From NCBI RefSeq assembly GCF_024707105.1, contig NZ_JANQAJ010000006.1, positions 62,001-126,000 of the forward strand: a stretch of DNA of 64,000 nucleotides. Direction: 5' to 3'. Every line of letters begins with the position of its first letter. Within the stretch, counting starts at the first letter, position 1. The notes under the pieces are model-generated. The model was given only the letters and a program-made list of their open reading frames with translations. It searched no databases and had not been told where the DNA came from. Origin of the DNA: Devosia ginsengisoli (lineage in GTDB: Bacteria; Pseudomonadota; Alphaproteobacteria; Rhizobiales; Devosiaceae). The translations under genes and the position numbers were made by a program. Shown piece by piece: positions 38,344-46,942 of this stretch.

Positions 38344-39392
38344 GGCTCGTCTCCGAAGCTGAGGACGGATTGGAGAATGGCCGGGTCGCCGGCATCGAGC
38401 CGGGCGAACAGCGCCGGCGCCTCGGTAAAGGGCACGGTATCGGTAATGAGCGGCAGCAGGTTCAGCCGCCCCTCGTGCTGTAGCCGCACCGCTGTCTGCC
38501 ACAGGCGCAGCTTGCTCCAGCGATGGCTGCCCTCCGGGGCGACGCCCGAGATCTGGCTCGAGATCAACTCGATGCGGTTGTGGTGGAACTCGTCGCCGAG
38601 GAAGAGCCCACGCGCATCGCCCTGGAAGAAGCCCATGGCGACCACGCGGCTGGCATAGGCCACCGTGCGCATGGCTTCGGCCAATGCCGGGGCTGCGCCC
38701 GAGACTTCGATGCAGATATCGGCGCCGCGACCGCCGGTCTCGCCCTTGACGATATCGGCGACCGAATGCGCGGCCGGGTCGAGCGTGCGGTCGGCACCCA
38801 GTTGCTCGGCCATGGCCCGGCGGCTCGCGACCGGATCGACACCGATCACCGTGGCGCCCGAAGCCCGGGCCGCCTGCAGCACGATCTGTCCGGGCACGCC
38901 CAGGCCGAACACCACGACCAGGTCGCCCATTCGGATGCGGGCATCATGCACGCCGTTGAGCGCCACCGCGCCGATATGTGAAAAGATGCCCATGCGCGGA
39001 TCGGCCCCGTCCGGAACGAGCCTGTCGGCGGCCTCGATCTCGGTCATCACATGGCCCGTACGGTGCCCCCATGTGCCGAACACGCGGTCACCCCTCCTGA
39101 CACGGGTGACGGCGGTGCCGAGCTCCACCACCTCGCCGACCTCCTCATAACCCAGGTTGCGGACCGGGAAGGTCCAGCTCGGCATGTCGCTGTCGCGGAA
39201 CATCCGGTTCTCAATGTCCCAGAGCCGGTTCATGAAGGGCGAGGAGCCGCGATACTGGCTGAGCTCGGTACCGGCGCTGATGCCAGAGTATAGCGTGCGC
39301 ACCCGCACCTGCTCCTGCCGCAACGGCGCGAAGGTCAGGTTCTCGAACTCCAGCCTCCTCGCAGCCGTCAGCATCAACGCGCTGTCCTGCAC
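38340..39392 (-). CDS. Medium-chain dehydrogenase/reductase (MDR) lacking zinc ligands
   Basis: This 350-residue MDR has the GroES-like start LYSGISAGTEL and the nucleotide motif VVVFGLGVPGQIVLQAA, then VIGVDP. The catalytic Cys and His and the four structural cysteines of zinc alcohol dehydrogenases are not seen, as in the BchC-like/zinc-independent subgroup. The GTG start at 39392 is preferred because GGAGGGCGGGA precedes it. The longer frame upstream crosses the LacI-type operator and is unlike the family. Confidence 0.8.
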   Translation of the reverse strand: MQDSALMLTAARRLEFENLTFAPLRQEQVRVRTLYSGISAGTELSQYRGSSPFMNRLWDIENRMFRDSDMPSWTFPVRNLGYEEVGEVVELGTAVTRVRRGDRVFGTWGHRTGHVMTEIEAADRLVPDGADPRMGIFSHIGAVALNGVHDARIRMGDLVVVFGLGVPGQIVLQAARASGATVIGVDPVASRRAMAEQLGADRTLDPAAHSVADIVKGETGGRGADICIEVSGAAPALAEAMRTVAYASRVVAMGFFQGDARGLFLGDEFHHNRIELISSQISGVAPEGSHRWSKLRLWQTAVRLQHEGRLNLLPLITDTVPFTEAPALFARLDAGDPAILQSVLSFGDEP

Positions 39393-39416
39393 TCCCGCCC
39401 TCCCTCGAGATTCAAA

Positions 39417-39433
39417 TTGCAAACGTTTGCGAA
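39417..39433 (-). promoter_or_regulatory. LacI-type operator in front of the minus-strand sugar operon
   Basis: The perfect 12-bp palindrome GCAAACGTTTGC lies at 39419-39430, about 27 bases before the dehydrogenase start codon. It is the same sequence as the operators at 25559-25568 and 25579-25590 before the LacI-type gene. Repression from here would control the dehydrogenase, oxidoreductase and alpha-galactosidase genes. Confidence 0.7.
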
Positions 39434-39728
39434 GAACTACCGTATTTCCGCCATCCGATCCAGAGCGCCCAATCGGAGCGCGCGAAAAACTCCGGTGACG
39501 TAACGCTCCAATCCTGATCTTCACGGTGGAGGCGATCTGGATGGCGCGAATTTTGGCGCACTGCTCAGAACAAAACTGCGAGCACATATCATTGAAATCA
39601 ATAGATGATTTCGTATCAGCTTGGGGCTGAAGTCGTCATCGACAGGTACATATCGAGGTAGACTCTCGGCAAACAATGTGGCCGCGACCGCTGTTCAAGT
39701 TGCCGGGCCGGGAGGCCGGGCTTGTATC
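39434..39728. other. Intergenic region, no gene seen
   Basis: The stretch between the LacI-type operator and the end of the autotransporter gene must contain the promoter of the minus-strand sugar operon and the 3' flank of the autotransporter gene. No convincing gene, hairpin with T-tract or repeat was found. Confidence 0.5.
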
Positions 39729-42668
39729 TCAGAACCGGACATTGAAGCCGATCACCCCGCCATGGCTGCTCTGGCCACCCGAGAACAGGCCCGTATAGTC
39801 GGCTCGCAAGCTCGTGCCTTCGGAAATGTCCCAGGTTATGCCGGTGCCGAGCCGGATGCGGTCCCGATCGGGAACAGCGCCGCGGACTTCGAAGCTTGTG
39901 GGGCTGCCGGCAAAGGCGAGGGTCTGGCTGGGAACAGCATCAGCCAGGGCATGTTCCCAGACCGCTCGCCCTCGCAGCGTCACCATGCCTGTATCGGTGG
40001 GCATGCTGTGCTCGAGCGCCACGCCGATGCCAGTATCGAACCGCATCCAGCTTTCCGAAGCTCCGGAAAGGTCGGCGGCGCCGGCGCCGGTTTCGGTAAA
40101 GCCGCCATGGCCGGACCAGCTGGCATCCACTGTAACGAGCGGCGAGACGATCGTTGCGTCACCGATAGTCAGGCTATAGGCGGCCTCGCCGGAAAGACCC
40201 AGCGTATGTGTCCAGTAATCCGCTTCGGCCGTGCGCGCGAGACCGCCGGCAATAACCCTCCGCTCGGTCGCGATATGGTTTGTGCCATAGGCGAGCGATC
40301 CGGCCAGCGCCCAGCGACCGTCCTCCCAGGCGCCGTAGGTGCCGATAAAGAAACCATTGGCATCGAAACCGGACAGCCGCCCCTCGATAGTGCCATGGCC
40401 GCGCATATAACCCAGGCCGAAACCGGCAAGGGCATCGCCGCCGGCAGCATTGAAGCTGCCCTCGTAGCCTCCGGCAAGACCAGCATTCCACCAGTCAAGC
40501 TTGGCAGCGTTGCCGTCGCCGTCGATGGTCCCGCTGCTGCCGAGTGGCGCCAGCCAGACATTGGCCATCGGGGTGTTGGCATCGGCCGTTGCCGCAGCGA
40601 TTGCCGCATTACCGGCCGACCCCGTCATCGGAGCATAAGCCAGTGGTGCAGCAATAGTCTGTCCATTGACCTCGCCACCCAACCCGGCAGTGCCCTGCTG
40701 GCGCAGGTTTGCGCCAAAAAGCGAGAAGGTCTGGTCGATAACTTGCTGGGCCGAAGCATGGACTTCGCCCGATGTCAGGTCGAACGCCATCCGCGCATCA
40801 TCGGCCGAGAGCATCAGGATCTGGTTATAGACAGCCAGGGCATCCGAACCAGCAGTCTGGTCGAGGTCGTCGAGCCCGATTGCCGCCTGAGTCTGATTAT
40901 GGGTCAGGGCCGCCTGCGTGAACAATCCCGTTGGCGGATTTGTCGGAATGCCCGGGGTCGTAGGATTGGTCGGGTTGGTGGGACCGGTCGGCGCCGTGTT
41001 CAGGGCGATGGTCAGCACCACGTCATTGGCGTCATAGGTCAGGGTCGGGGTGATGAAGGCCGATAGCGGCACTGCCCCTTCAAATGCCCCGCTGACGCCG
41101 CCGGCTGCCGTAAGGATCGTATAGGCTTGCCCATTCTGGAGCGCGACAACCGAGACCGTACCGCCGTCGAGCCTGGCCGTTCCGCCTATGGCGAACAGGT
41201 CGTTGTGAACGCCCGGCGTACCGCCGCCGCCGGCAAGCTCGACTTCATAGATCGAACCGGTATCGAAGGTGACATCGCCGGCCGCCGTCAGCGTTCCTAT
41301 CGAATTGCCCGGAGCAAGAACGCCGCCAGCGCCGATGTTCACACCCGAACCGAAGGTGCCAATGGTCCCCGAACCGCCGAGCTTGCCCAGGCCGGATACT
41401 TCGAAGCTGCCGCCCAGGCTGCCCACGCCATCGGCTCCGCCGATCAGCAGGGTTCCACCACTAACGCTTGTCGTGCCGGCAAAGCCGGAACTGTCGCCCG
41501 TCAGTAGTGTCGAACCCGCCGCATGCGTCACCACATGCGTTCCGCTGCCCGTGCTGACCAGACGCGCCGCCAGCGCGTAATCCTCGTCGGTGTGATTGAA
41601 GAACAGCGTTCCGCTGCCATGGCCAAACCTGATCTCAGGCGTGATCAGGGTGCCGGTTGCCGATGGCAGATAAGTCATACCGGTCGAGCCGATGAGCAAG
41701 GTGCCCCTGCTGCCGCCCAGCACGCCCAGTTCGATCAGGTCGGCGGCAAGGAGCGCATCGTCCTTGAGAGTCAGAACGCCCACGCTGTCGCCATTATAGC
41801 CGATACGAAGGCTGTTCTGGACGACCCAGCTCGAGCCTGCATCGGAAAGCTCCACCCTTCCCGAGCCGCCGGCTCTCCTGCCGATATAGCCGCCGCCGCT
41901 GGAAACCATTCCGCCATTTGAGATGGTGAGCTTGCCGGTACCGGCGCTGCCGACGTCAAGGATGCCGGTACTGCTCCAGTTCGACGCATAGCCGGTGCTA
42001 TCGGTTCCGGAGACAGTAACGGTGCCGGTGCTTTCATTGCCGACATAGCCATGTGTGCTCGAGACCGAAGCACCGCCCCAGATATCCATCGTTCCCTGGC
42101 CGAGGTCGCCGACAAAAAGGCTGTCGGCGATGATCCATTTCGTGCCGGAACCACCGATACTCGCGGTGCCGCGTCCCGTGCCAACGACGCCTTTGAAGGA
42201 TCCGAACCGCACATTGTGGCTTTCTACGATCCCACCCGCACTGATTTCCAGCCTGCCTGAGCCGACCTTGCCTATTTCGAGCTCGCCGGTAGTGAAGCGC
42301 GAGGCGTTGCCGGCAGCATCGGTGCCCCAGACCTGCACCGTCCCGGTGCTCCCATCTGTCCAGCCGATGACTGTTGCATCGGCGAGCGCCCTGCCGCCGT
42401 CTCCGACGATCAGTGTTCCGAAACCATAGGGACTGAATCCAACCGACAGGTAGCCGTCTACAATCCATGGGCTCTCCAGGTCATTGGGGTATTTTTTCGT
42501 GCCGTATACGCCAAAGACTCCATGATTTTCATTGGTGTCGATGACTTCGTCGGTTTTTGCAGGCGCGGACGTGGCCAGAATCAGAGCCAGCGCTGAAATG
42601 CCGCCGAGCGCTCTGGCAAAGACAGTACGAGCAGGACCGGGATGGGGCAAAAAATCGCTGTTCGACAT
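39729..42668 (-). CDS. Type Va autotransporter with repeat passenger and C-terminal beta-barrel
   Basis: This is a 979-residue protein. The N-terminus has a hydrophobic signal segment (ALGGISALALILATSAPAKT). The passenger (~45-560) has repeats built on G-x-L-x-I-x-x-GG, such as GRLEISAGGIVES and GKLTISNGGMVSSGGG, which form a beta-helix. A TNPT-rich linker (~565-590) follows. The C-terminal barrel (~700-979) ends in GVIGFNVRF with the terminal phenylalanine recognised by the BAM machinery. It is anchored in the outer membrane and displays an adhesin-like passenger; no protease or lipase motif is seen. It is monocistronic. Confidence 0.9.
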   Translation of the reverse strand: MSNSDFLPHPGPARTVFARALGGISALALILATSAPAKTDEVIDTNENHGVFGVYGTKKYPNDLESPWIVDGYLSVGFSPYGFGTLIVGDGGRALADATVIGWTDGSTGTVQVWGTDAAGNASRFTTGELEIGKVGSGRLEISAGGIVESHNVRFGSFKGVVGTGRGTASIGGSGTKWIIADSLFVGDLGQGTMDIWGGASVSSTHGYVGNESTGTVTVSGTDSTGYASNWSSTGILDVGSAGTGKLTISNGGMVSSGGGYIGRRAGGSGRVELSDAGSSWVVQNSLRIGYNGDSVGVLTLKDDALLAADLIELGVLGGSRGTLLIGSTGMTYLPSATGTLITPEIRFGHGSGTLFFNHTDEDYALAARLVSTGSGTHVVTHAAGSTLLTGDSSGFAGTTSVSGGTLLIGGADGVGSLGGSFEVSGLGKLGGSGTIGTFGSGVNIGAGGVLAPGNSIGTLTAAGDVTFDTGSIYEVELAGGGGTPGVHNDLFAIGGTARLDGGTVSVVALQNGQAYTILTAAGGVSGAFEGAVPLSAFITPTLTYDANDVVLTIALNTAPTGPTNPTNPTTPGIPTNPPTGLFTQAALTHNQTQAAIGLDDLDQTAGSDALAVYNQILMLSADDARMAFDLTSGEVHASAQQVIDQTFSLFGANLRQQGTAGLGGEVNGQTIAAPLAYAPMTGSAGNAAIAAATADANTPMANVWLAPLGSSGTIDGDGNAAKLDWWNAGLAGGYEGSFNAAGGDALAGFGLGYMRGHGTIEGRLSGFDANGFFIGTYGAWEDGRWALAGSLAYGTNHIATERRVIAGGLARTAEADYWTHTLGLSGEAAYSLTIGDATIVSPLVTVDASWSGHGGFTETGAGAADLSGASESWMRFDTGIGVALEHSMPTDTGMVTLRGRAVWEHALADAVPSQTLAFAGSPTSFEVRGAVPDRDRIRLGTGITWDISEGTSLRADYTGLFSGGQSSHGGVIGFNVRF

Positions 42669-42837
42669 AGAGGCAGACCTTCAAGGCAAAAAAACCGGGA
42701 GGGTCTATCCCCTGGATGAACAATCGCGCGCATCTCTCCCGGCACCGGGACTAGTGCCCGAGACATTGGCCCATGCATTGCGGCAGTCCGTCAGCGCGGC
42801 AAACAAATTCGCCGGTGCCGGCGCCAAAAGCGCCGAC

Positions 42838-42868
42838 AGTGCAAAATACCTCGCCTAGAGTGCAAAAT
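42838..42868. promoter_or_regulatory. Direct repeat 21 bases apart, candidate AraC-type site
   Basis: AGTGCAAAAT occurs at 42838-42847 and again at 42859-42868, in the same orientation, 21 bases apart. Paired direct half-sites two helical turns apart are typical of AraC-family regulators. It lies between the AraC-type pseudogene and the autotransporter gene, the latter starting at 42668. Confidence 0.45.
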
Positions 42869-42967
42869 TCGGCCGGGAATGAATTCTGCAGGTTCAGAAT
42901 TTATCCCCAGCAGCGGGGTGGGCGGCGCGCCCGCACCACGGGGTCACGGCCGGCCCGATCGAGGGCG

Positions 42968-44019
42968 CTATCGGGTTTGGAAAAACCAGTCATGCCAGCT
43001 ATTTGCGCCGGGCCTTGCCCGGCTGGCCGAACTGCGTTCAAGGCCAAGTGCCTTCACCTCGCGCGGGCTCATCTCATAGGCGCGCCGGAAGGCCCGACTG
43101 AAGCTCGGATAGTGTCCAAAGCCATAGTCTTCGGCAATGCTGGCGACGCTTCTGTGCTGCAGGACGGGATTGACGATATCGGCGCGGATGTGATGCAGCC
43201 GCCGCTGCTGGACATAGGCCGCAAACCCGCCGAATGGCTGGAACAGATAATAGAGTTTGCGACGCGACAGGCCAAAGTGCGCAGCCACCGTTTCTGCACG
43301 AAGGCCAGGATCGCGAACCTGGTTCTCGATATGCCTGCGGATTTCCTGAGTCACCGCAAAACGAACTGCCCCGACATTCGTTTCCGAAACCTGCGCGTTG
43401 ATAGCCGCGGCCACCAGTTCGAGCGTCGGCTTCATGATTGCTTCACCCTGGACGGCATTCAGGCCAGCGGCAAGGTGATAGACCGATGCGAGATGCGTGC
43501 GGAGCAATTGTGCAAGCGGGTTCTGGCCGGAAATGGCTCTCTGGTTCTGCTCATCGGGCAGCTCGAGCAACGGCGCCAGCAGATTCCGCTGCATGATTAC
43601 AAACAGTACATCCAGGTCGCCCGCTTCAACCGCTTGCGGCTGTGACAGGTCCGTAATGAACACATCTCCGGGCGCTTCGGCCCGTGACTCACGATCGCCG
43701 CTCCGTTTCCCGATCGCTCCTCGCAGAACGATCTTCAAGCCATATTGGGAAAGCCGTCGCGGGCGATCCGATAGCGCGAGCGATCGATGCGTTGGGCGGG
43801 CGTACTGACCCTGCCAATCATGACCCCTCCGCAAAGATGGCTCTCGAACACACTTCGGAAATGCTCCCGGACATCACCGCATGGTTGAGAGTCCCAGTAT
43901 GGAACGAGTTCCTCCTGCCAGAGATCAAACCCCGCCTTCCCAGTCAGATCGCCGGTATCGATGCGGAACGACTGAAGCGCCGGCCCAGTTTGAGCGTCAC
44001 CGCGGTCGTTACTGTTCAC
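42968..44019 (-). pseudogene. AraC-family regulator, one-base frameshift
   Basis: The C-terminal part (to 42968) carries the AraC double helix-turn-helix: AAHFGLSRRKLYYLF, and SVASIAEDYGFGHYPSFSRAFRR then YEMSPREVKAL. The N-terminal sensor part is in another frame: it reads FDLWQEELVPYWD to RIARDGFPNMA and then stops. Adding one base near 43740 joins NMA to LKIVLRGAIG and gives a normal ~350-residue regulator. A GTG at 44019 with GGGGGG upstream is the likely start. The protein as written lacks either its sensor or its DNA-binding half. Real decay and sequence error are both possible. Confidence 0.75.
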
Positions 44020-44239
44020 GAAGCCCCCCGATCCACCAACGATGATCGCCAAACACCGACCAACGCTCAATTATTCGACCTACATTCATTGTTTTGTCAA
44101 ATCGCCGCACAGGGGAACGAACGTCCGCTAATCGCTCAGTGGGCACACCCATCCCGAGCTCGCTGGTCTGGGAATACCGCCATACGCCATCTGTTAAGAC
44201 GCTTGCCCCAATATGGATTTGGTGACGGGATGCGGAAGA

Positions 44240-44650
44240 ATGCCGAAAAAGAAACAGAACTCGAACGCCATTGGCTGGGTAATCCTTGGGCTCATAGCGT
44301 TTGGCATTTTTCAGTTCGGGACCCGGGGAAACCCGGATCACCGCGCAAGTTCCACACCGCAATCATCCTCCGCCTCCACAACGCAATCGCATCCTGCATC
44401 GGCGCCGCTCACTACGCCGCGCTTTGTCAATGTCGCGTCGCTCAACGTTCGCCACTCTCCGAGCGCAACGGGTGAACTGATCATGACGCTGCCCCGTGGG
44501 ACCCCGTTGAGGGTCCTGGACCGGCAGGATGGATGGCTTCTTGTAGATTTGAGCCCCACACTCGAAGGCTGGGTTACAGAGCACTTGACGACGACCCGGG
44601 GCCCGGCGCCGCGCTATATGCCGCCTGCACCAATGATGGGTTCGAGGTAG
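44240..44650 (+). CDS. Small membrane-anchored SH3 (SH3b) domain protein
   Basis: This 136-residue protein has an N-terminal lysine-rich segment and one hydrophobic helix (AIGWVILGLIAFGIF), a Ser/Thr/Pro-rich linker, then a bacterial SH3 domain (~60-120) with ASLNVRHSPSATGELIMTLP and GWLLVDLSP. Such proteins usually sit in the cell envelope and bind peptidoglycan or peptides. The start at 44240 behind GCGGAAGA is preferred; an upstream in-frame ATG at 44213 is possible. No operon partner is evident. Confidence 0.7.
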   Translation: MPKKKQNSNAIGWVILGLIAFGIFQFGTRGNPDHRASSTPQSSSASTTQSHPASAPLTTPRFVNVASLNVRHSPSATGELIMTLPRGTPLRVLDRQDGWLLVDLSPTLEGWVTEHLTTTRGPAPRYMPPAPMMGSR

Positions 44651-44725
44651 CCGATCGAAGCCGTTGCTGGCATCACGGTGCCCCGAGCGGACATATTCCG
44701 ATAAACTTCAGATAGTTGGTGGCCG

Positions 44726-45307
44726 TCAGCGACCGATATTCAAGGATGACGTGACCTCAAGGCTCCGGTCCTCCCGTGCGGCACGGATATCGCCTTCACC
44801 AGCATGGCTCGCTAGCTTTGCGTCACGATCGCGGATCAACTGTGCGATCTCGGGCTGATACTGCCGCAGAATGGCGGTCAGCCAGCGATTGACCAGATAG
44901 GATGGCTTGGCGAGTTCCATGTCAAAGCGTGGCAATAGCGCGATGGTCGGCTCGGCATCGAGCCAGGTGTCGCCAACCACCCACTGGTTGACCGTGAACA
45001 GCCGATGGAGCTTGCCATAGGCGTCGACGCCGACGGCGATCAGATGATGCACCGGGCCTTGGGCGCCATCGGGCCGGACGAAGCAATGATAGTGCCCGTG
45101 CTCGATGTCGTCGGCAGGTGGCAGGTGGCAGTGGTAGTACCATTGCCCGCCACTTTCGGGATCGAAGACGTCGCCGGGCGGATAGTGCTCCCAGGCCGCG
45201 ACAGGCGCATCGCGCAGGGTTTCCCGCAGGACGTTCTCGCCCGACTTGGCAAGAAGGCGCTCGCAAAAGGCCGCTTCCTGGGCTGCCCGCTCGCGTTCTG
45301 CGTCCAT
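44726..45307 (-). CDS. Uncharacterised His-rich protein of the sulfur module
   Basis: This 193-residue protein is one I do not recognise with confidence. No signal peptide or membrane helix is visible. A notable central stretch reads YYHCHLP then EHGHYHCFV (residues ~58-80). It contains four histidines and two cysteines that could bind a metal, followed by PVHHLIAVG. The C-terminal half is predicted helical. It is third in a minus-strand operon after the YeeE/YedE transporter and the cysteine-repeat protein, starting 10 bases after the latter, so a role linked to them is inferred. Confidence 0.65.
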   Translation of the reverse strand: MDAERERAAQEAAFCERLLAKSGENVLRETLRDAPVAAWEHYPPGDVFDPESGGQWYYHCHLPPADDIEHGHYHCFVRPDGAQGPVHHLIAVGVDAYGKLHRLFTVNQWVVGDTWLDAEPTIALLPRFDMELAKPSYLVNRWLTAILRQYQPEIAQLIRDRDAKLASHAGEGDIRAAREDRSLEVTSSLNIGR

Positions 45308-45316
45308 GCCAGCCTC

Positions 45317-45661
45317 CTATGGCGCCGGTGCCGCAGCCGCACAGGGCGCAGCGGCGGGGGCACCAGCAGCGCACGGATTCGCCGGGGCCGCAGCAGCGCA
45401 GGGACTGCCGGCGGCGCAAGGATTTGCCGGTGCACCAGCGGCGCAGGGATTGCCTGCCGCGCATGGGTTTGCGACCGGCGCAGCGGCCGCGCAGGGGTTG
45501 CCCGCAGCGCAAGGGTTGGCCGCAGCGCAGGGATTCGCGGCGGCGGCTGCCGCTGGGACCGGGGCCGGTGCCCGAACCGAGCTGCTAACGTGATCAGCGG
45601 CGACTGCGGCAGTCGCGACGAGAGCCGCCGCCCCGAAAAGCAAGGTATTGCGTGCGCTCAT
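45317..45661 (-). CDS. Exported cysteine-repeat (NPCAA) protein
   Basis: This 114-residue protein has a signal peptide (MSARNTLLFGAAALVATAAVAAD). The mature part is almost only alanine, proline, glycine, asparagine and nine cysteines in NPCAA or close variants, spaced five to nine residues apart. No aromatic or charged residues lie in the repeat. It could hold metal ions or persulfide sulfur, or form a disulfide-linked envelope filament; function is unknown. Its ATG overlaps the stop of the YeeE/YedE gene (ATGA). Other frames across the repeat are also open, but they have no signal peptide or ribosome site. Confidence 0.75.
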   Translation of the reverse strand: MSARNTLLFGAAALVATAAVAADHVSSSVRAPAPVPAAAAAANPCAAANPCAAGNPCAAAAPVANPCAAGNPCAAGAPANPCAAGSPCAAAAPANPCAAGAPAAAPCAAAAPAP

Positions 45662-46872
45662 TTCCGCTTGAATCCATCAAGACCAAAGACCGGCCGAAGG
45701 GCGATGCCGCCAAGGCTGCCGACAAAGGCCGCGGCAAACCACAACCAGCCATGCACGCTGCCCGAGGCAATGCCACTGAACAGCGCACCGATATTGCAGC
45801 CGAAGCTGAGGCGCGCGCCATAGCCCATCAGCACGCCGCCAATGGCCGCGGCCAGCAGAGACAGAAAAGGCAAAGCCGCCTTGGGCGCAAATTTGCCGGC
45901 AAGACCCGCGGCAAGGGCGGCGCCGAGGATCAGGCCGAAATCCATGACCGAGGTGGAATCTTCCAACACGCTGGACTGCAAGGCCTGCGCCTGCGCTGGC
46001 CAGGTCCAGAATTCCCAGGTGGCGACCGGAACGCCGACAGCCTGGGCGATCTTGGCCCCCCAGAGGCCAAAGCCATAAGTGATCGACCAGGGATGGCCGG
46101 CGACCAACAAGGTCAGGATATTGAGCCCGGCCAGCGCGAGGCCAGCGCCCACCAATGGCCAGGGGCCGCGCAGCAGGCGCGCCCAACCGACAGCGGCCGG
46201 AGCCTTGATGGTTTCAAGCGCGCCATGCCGGCGACGTTCCACGAGCACGGTGATCAATGCCACGGCGCCGAGGCCGGCCAGCGTGACGAGCAGGGCCAGG
46301 GGCACGCCGAGACTGGTACCAAGTGCGATGGCAGGCAGCGAAGGCTGGGTCAGCCAGAAGGGCAGATGTGCTGTGCCCAGCAGCGCGCCGACGATGAAAA
46401 ATGCGAGGGTCACCAGCATGCGGGAACTGCCGCCGCCGACGGTGAAGAGGGTACCCGAACCGCAACCACCGCCCAACTGCATGCCGAGGCCGAACATGGC
46501 TGCACCAAGCAGTACCGAAACGCCAACCGGCGCGGTGGCGCCGGCTAGCGGCTGGCCGAAGGGATTGCCCAGGGTCAGGAGAGGAATGAACGCCAACGCC
46601 GCCACACCGATCATCACCATCTGGGCGCGCATTGCATGACCGCGCCCTTCGACCACCATGCGGCGCCAGCCGCCGGTAAAACCGAAAGACGCGTGATAGA
46701 GCGTCAGGCCCATCAGGCTGCCGATCAGAAACAACGCGGCCTGTCGCAGGTCGACGAGCTGCCAGATGGCAAGAGTACCGAAGGCCAAGGCAAGGCTCGT
46801 GAACCATACCGGGCCGCGATCGAAGGGAATGGGTGCCGGACGCAACTGGCCGGCGGTCGTATCAGTCATCAC
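45658..46872 (-). CDS. YeeE/YedE (TsuA-like) sulfur-compound transporter
   Basis: This 404-residue inner-membrane protein has about nine to eleven helices and the paired cysteine motifs of the YeeE/YedE thiosulfate channel family: GGGCGSGTLF near residue 140 and LSFGCNIGALFSGIASGSVHGW near residue 355. In TsuA such cysteines relay thiosulfate across the membrane. Neighbouring exported rhodaneses, thioredoxin and CcdA support a sulfur role. It is the first gene of a three-gene operon. Confidence 0.9.
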   Translation of the reverse strand: MMTDTTAGQLRPAPIPFDRGPVWFTSLALAFGTLAIWQLVDLRQAALFLIGSLMGLTLYHASFGFTGGWRRMVVEGRGHAMRAQMVMIGVAALAFIPLLTLGNPFGQPLAGATAPVGVSVLLGAAMFGLGMQLGGGCGSGTLFTVGGGSSRMLVTLAFFIVGALLGTAHLPFWLTQPSLPAIALGTSLGVPLALLVTLAGLGAVALITVLVERRRHGALETIKAPAAVGWARLLRGPWPLVGAGLALAGLNILTLLVAGHPWSITYGFGLWGAKIAQAVGVPVATWEFWTWPAQAQALQSSVLEDSTSVMDFGLILGAALAAGLAGKFAPKAALPFLSLLAAAIGGVLMGYGARLSFGCNIGALFSGIASGSVHGWLWFAAAFVGSLGGIALRPVFGLDGFKRK

Positions 46873-46892
46873 ACGCCTCGATGGAGAACGAA

Positions 46893-46917
46893 TTGCCCGG
46901 GCTCAGCGCCCGGGCAA
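46893..46917 (-). terminator. Hairpin after the rhodanese gene
   Basis: TTGCCCGGGC (46893-46902) pairs perfectly with GCCCGGGCAA (46908-46917) around a five-base loop, 26 bases past the rhodanese stop. The T-tract that follows on minus is weak (AATTCGTTC), so termination may be partial and allow read-through to the transporter gene. Confidence 0.55.
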
Positions 46918-46942
46918 GCTTGTTATGGATATCTCAGATCAG

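Noticed and set aside
39696..39728. GC-rich stretch past the autotransporter stop considered as a terminator
   Set aside because: The arms do not pair well and no T-tract follows on the minus strand.
45246..45593. Plus-strand frame through the Cys-repeat region, also repetitive
   Set aside because: Any frame through this short tandem repeat stays open; only the minus-strand frame has a signal peptide and is coupled to the transporter gene.
45317..45593. Short tandem DNA repeat that might suggest a CRISPR array
   Set aside because: The units are much shorter than CRISPR repeats, without unique spacers, and encode a coherent NPCAA protein; no cas gene is present.
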